From positions 1 through 8,458 of the forward strand of contig SKMY01000272.1 of assembly GCA_007120815.1 (NCBI GenBank): 8,458 bases of DNA, read 5' to 3'. This stretch comes from Syntrophomonadaceae bacterium (GTDB lineage Bacteria > Bacillota_D > Dethiobacteria > DTU022 > UBA8154). Below the pieces are notes generated by a model, which had not been told where the DNA came from, searched no databases, and was given only the letters and a program-made list of their open reading frames with translations. Position numbers and translations under genes: made by a program. This document shows, piece after piece, positions 6,687 through 8,458 of the stretch (positions within the stretch are counted from its first letter, which is position 1; every line of letters begins with the position of its first letter).

Positions 6687-7880
6687 TTAGGTTCTTACCT
6701 TCACAGCCGGGTCTACCAGGTCCGCAAATGTTTCCAGGTACTGCCTGGAAACACTGCTCCAGCCCATTTGGCGGCCGAGGGCATAGGCCTTTTTTGCCAA
6801 AGCCTGCCTCTCCCTGGGATTTTCCACCAGATGCAGTACCGCTGAGGACATAGCTGCAGAGTCTTTAACCTTCACTAATCTTCCCCGCCCTCCTGCCAGC
6901 GCCTCTCTCGCATGAAGATACGGGGTGGAAACGATGGCCTTCCCCTTGCTAAGAGCAGTGCTTAAGACCCCGCTCGTGATCTGGCCCTCAGAGTGGTAGG
7001 GTAAGACCACCAGGTCAGCCGCTCCTACATAACAGTCCATAGCATTATCATCCACAAATTCATCAATGAAAAGGACATTCCGGGTAAGATTTAGTTCTTT
7101 AACCAATGACTCAAGGCTTTTCCGGTATTTTTCGCCATTATGTCTCTTTTCTACAGGATGGGTAATTCCAAGGACTATATACAGCACATCAGGATGCTTT
7201 TTCGCTACGGCTGGTAAGGCTTCCAACATAACCTCGATCCCCTTGTTGGGGCTTAAAAAGCCAAAGGTAAGGGCAAGAAAACGATCATGCAGCTGTAACT
7301 GTTGCTTGTAAAAAGAAGGAATCATATATTCCGTTTCGGTAACACCGTGAGGGATGAGATGAATCTTGGAGCGAGGAATATCATAAATATCTGTCATAAA
7401 GGCAATCGCCAGCTTATTCATCACCACAAGGGCCTGGGAAAAGGCGGCTGTTTCCATAAATGCCTTTTTCTGGCCGGGACTGGGATTTTGCAGGACGGTA
7501 TGGCAGGTGGTGACCACGGGTTTTTGCAAATGCTTTAAAAACTCTGTGATATAAATACCGTCAGGACCTCCGAAAAGACCAAACTCGTGTTGCAAGGATA
7601 CCACATCAACCCCGGAGAAATTGACCAGATCTGCGGCATGGCAGTAATCTTCCAGGTTGTCCTCCTCGATCTCAAAAAAAACCGGTGCGCGATAATCGTA
7701 ACATCCATTATTGTTTAAGGCAATAAAAGAGGTGGCGTCAGTTCCTATATTATTTTCCAGCGCACGGCTTAAATTGGCCGAAAAGGTCGCAATCCCGCAT
7801 TTGCGGGGCAGGCAACTGCTGACAAACGCAATCTGAAGCCTTTCTTTTAATTCTACCGAACTTAATTTGGGAGATAACAT
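6687..7880 (-). CDS. GT4-family glycosyltransferase
   Basis: This 397-residue protein has the usual size for a GT-B fold, GT4-type retaining glycosyltransferase, which would transfer a sugar from a nucleotide donor in the cytosol. The N-terminal domain (about 15-190) begins with a strand and glycine loop, FVSSCLPRKCGIATF, and contains LQHEFGLFGG (97-106). The donor-binding domain (about 205-380) shows FGFLSPNKGIE (207-217), LGITHP (238-243), the EFVDD segment (275-279), EGQITSGVLS (299-308) and STPYLHARE (319-327). The first Glu of the family's E-x7-E motif is present (299), but the second is replaced by a small polar residue, as in the paralogue at 4061-6334. The start is ATG 7880 behind GGAGGAAGGG. 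The gene heads the operon and is followed 54 nt later by the Spo0E-like gene with no terminator between. GDP-mannose as donor is inferred from the downstream genes. The family is sure, the substrate is not. Confidence 0.9.
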   Translation of the reverse strand: MLSPKLSSVELKERLQIAFVSSCLPRKCGIATFSANLSRALENNIGTDATSFIALNNNGCYDYRAPVFFEIEEDNLEDYCHAADLVNFSGVDVVSLQHEFGLFGGPDGIYITEFLKHLQKPVVTTCHTVLQNPSPGQKKAFMETAAFSQALVVMNKLAIAFMTDIYDIPRSKIHLIPHGVTETEYMIPSFYKQQLQLHDRFLALTFGFLSPNKGIEVMLEALPAVAKKHPDVLYIVLGITHPVEKRHNGEKYRKSLESLVKELNLTRNVLFIDEFVDDNAMDCYVGAADLVVLPYHSEGQITSGVLSTALSKGKAIVSTPYLHAREALAGGRGRLVKVKDSAAMSSAVLHLVENPRERQALAKKAYALGRQMGWSSVSRQYLETFADLVDPAVKVRT

Positions 7881-7918
7881 CGCGTATCCCTTCCTCCATC
7901 ATAATTGTTTTTTTATAT

Positions 7919-7955
7919 TATCAAAGGAAGTTCTTAGAAATCTATTAGCAATATT
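7919..7955 (-). promoter_or_regulatory. Conserved upstream element, probable promoter region of the glycan operon
   Basis: This stretch lies 39-75 nt upstream of the first glycosyltransferase start. Read on the minus strand it runs AATATTGCTAATAGATTTCT, then AAGAACTTCC, then TTTGATA. Positions 7933-7955 match 557-579 upstream of the pseudogene at 22 of 23 bases, and the TTTGATA with AT-rich sequence after it is shared too. TGATAATAT could serve as a -10 region, but I see no clean -35 hexamer at 17 nt, so the sigma factor is open. The regulatory role is inferred from the shared sequence and the position at the head of the operon. Confidence 0.4.
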
Positions 7956-7976
7956 TGATTATTTCAACAGCCGCAT

Positions 7977-7998
7977 CCCCGGCGCAGTGCGCCAGGGG
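7977..7998 (-). terminator. GC-rich hairpin after the floA operon, possible terminator without a U-tract
   Basis: The stem pairs CCCC and GGCGC with GCGCC and GGGG around a 3-nt loop, with one bulged base. It lies 23 nt past the stop of the small ORF at 8021 and just before the leader of the glycosyltransferase gene. The stem is strong, but the downstream side on the minus strand (ATGCGGCTGTTG) has no run of T. It may be a Rho-assisted or weak terminator, or only a structured spacer. Confidence 0.35.
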
Positions 7999-8020
7999 GG
8001 GGCGTCTGTTTGCCTGTGAC

Positions 8021-8245
8021 TTACATTCTTCTTGGGGCGTAGGGCATCTTGACCCTAGGCGGACCTATCACCTCGGAAACCACTATCCCCAGAGGAAGTT
8101 TCTCGCCTATTAAGAGCCCTTCAAGCTCTCTTTCAAATTCCCCGAAGTTTTTTCTTGCTGTATATCCTTTTTTCTTGCCACTACGCCTTGATGACAGGTT
8201 ATCCCCTTTTAAACCTGGGGATCTATTTGATTCGCTCATCTTCAT
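8021..8245 (-). CDS. Small hypothetical protein downstream of and overlapping floA
   Basis: A 74-codon ORF starts at ATG 8245 (a second in-frame ATG lies two codons on, at 8239) and overlaps the floA 3' end by 23 nt in another frame. I do not recognise the product. The N-terminal third is basic and Ser/Gly/Lys-rich (for example [11 protein letters not shown]) and probably disordered. The C-terminal half (about residues 37-70) looks more ordered: an acidic helix FERELEGLL, then a hydrophobic stretch [12 protein letters not shown] and a Pro/Arg-rich tail. There is no signal peptide or membrane helix. No strong ribosome binding site sits at ATG 8245, so translational coupling to floA is likely. 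In Bacillus the floA operon continues into small yqf genes, but I cannot match this one to YqfB or YqfC. It could be a real small gene or, less likely, a chance ORF. Confidence 0.5.
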   Translation of the reverse strand: MKMSESNRSPGLKGDNLSSRRSGKKKGYTARKNFGEFERELEGLLIGEKLPLGIVVSEVIGPPRVKMPYAPRRM

Positions 8246-8458
8246 TTCCGGTATCAGCTCCCATTTTGGAGATGGAATCCCGCATTTGGGTATCCGATTG
8301 AATGTTTTTCATGTTGTAATAATCCATTACACCCAGGTTGCCTTCCCGCAGTGCCTGGGAAAGGGCCTTGGGTACTTCTGCTTCTGCTTCCACAACTTTG
8401 GCCCTCATCTCCTGGACGGAAGCTTCCATCTCCTGCTCCCTGGCTACGGCCATGGCCC
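8223..8458 (-). CDS. floA: Flotillin-like protein FloA, C-terminal part (cut by window edge)
   Basis: This is the last 78 or so codons of a gene whose start lies beyond the window; the reading frame is open to the edge. The visible part is a charged helical stretch ([20 protein letters not shown]), then [20 protein letters not shown], then [17 protein letters not shown]. This closely matches the conserved tail of the FloA/YqfA (formerly UPF0365) family as I remember it. FloA is a membrane-anchored SPFH-type scaffold that forms functional membrane microdomains in Firmicutes; the N-terminal membrane hairpin and SPFH domain are not visible here. The tail after SISK is poorly conserved in the family. 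The gene ends with TAG, and the next small ORF begins inside its last codons. The family call is firm; the full length cannot be judged. Confidence 0.93.
   Translation of the reverse strand, partial: AMAVAREQEMEASVQEMRAKVVEAEAEVPKALSQALREGNLGVMDYYNMKNIQSDTQMRDSISKMGADTGNEDERIK

Noticed and set aside
7995..8002. Run of eight G, considered as a phase-variation tract
   Set aside because: It lies between genes after a stop codon, not in a reading frame or between obvious promoter hexamers, and forms part of a hairpin flank.
1..8458. CRISPR array, tRNA/rRNA genes, complete insertion sequence
   Set aside because: No spaced direct repeats, no cloverleaf-like or rRNA sequence, and no transposase or terminal inverted repeats could be seen.

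Overview
The window looks like part of a chromosome from a spore-forming, low-to-mid GC Firmicute of the Clostridia (Peptococcaceae / Desulfotomaculum-Moorella type). This is inference. It rests on a FloA (flotillin-like) C-terminus, a Spo0E-like small protein, strong GGAGG-type ribosome binding sites, frequent TTG/GTG starts and a Bacillus PgcA-like phosphohexomutase. All genes I can support lie on the minus strand, so they are transcribed from high to low coordinates.

Layout in transcription order. (1) 8458-8021: the 3' end of floA, cut by the window edge, and a short overlapping downstream ORF of unknown function, followed by a GC-rich hairpin. (2) 7880-741: a probable six-gene operon. It holds a GT4 glycosyltransferase; a small Spo0E-family protein; a second GT4 enzyme fused to a C-terminal domain of about 350 residues; a mannose-6-phosphate isomerase type II-like cupin; a mannose-1-phosphate guanylyltransferase; and a phosphohexomutase (PgcA-like). 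Gaps are short (58 nt or less), with one 4-nt overlap, apart from 109 nt between the last two genes. That gap carries a small ORF with a very good ribosome binding site. A clear intrinsic terminator at 651-694 closes the unit. (3) 480 to about 178: remains of a third copy of the same GT4 family, broken by an internal deletion of about 482 bp and a lost 3' half. Positions 1-177 hold sequence I cannot identify.

Functionally, the mutase, cupin and guanylyltransferase would take hexose phosphates to mannose-1-phosphate and GDP-mannose. The two GT4 enzymes would probably use this or a related donor to build a mannose-containing oligo- or polysaccharide. The acceptor and product cannot be read from the sequence. 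The Spo0E-like gene suggests a link between this glycan locus and the sporulation phosphorelay, but that link rests only on gene position.

Points most worth a second look: the Spo0E-like gene inside a sugar operon; the small ORF at 2571-2515, which ends in CTT TGA (the core of the prfB +1 frameshift site) and has a sensible continuation in the +1 frame; the microhomology deletion in the third GT copy; and the duplicated upstream region shared by the intact GT gene and the pseudogene.
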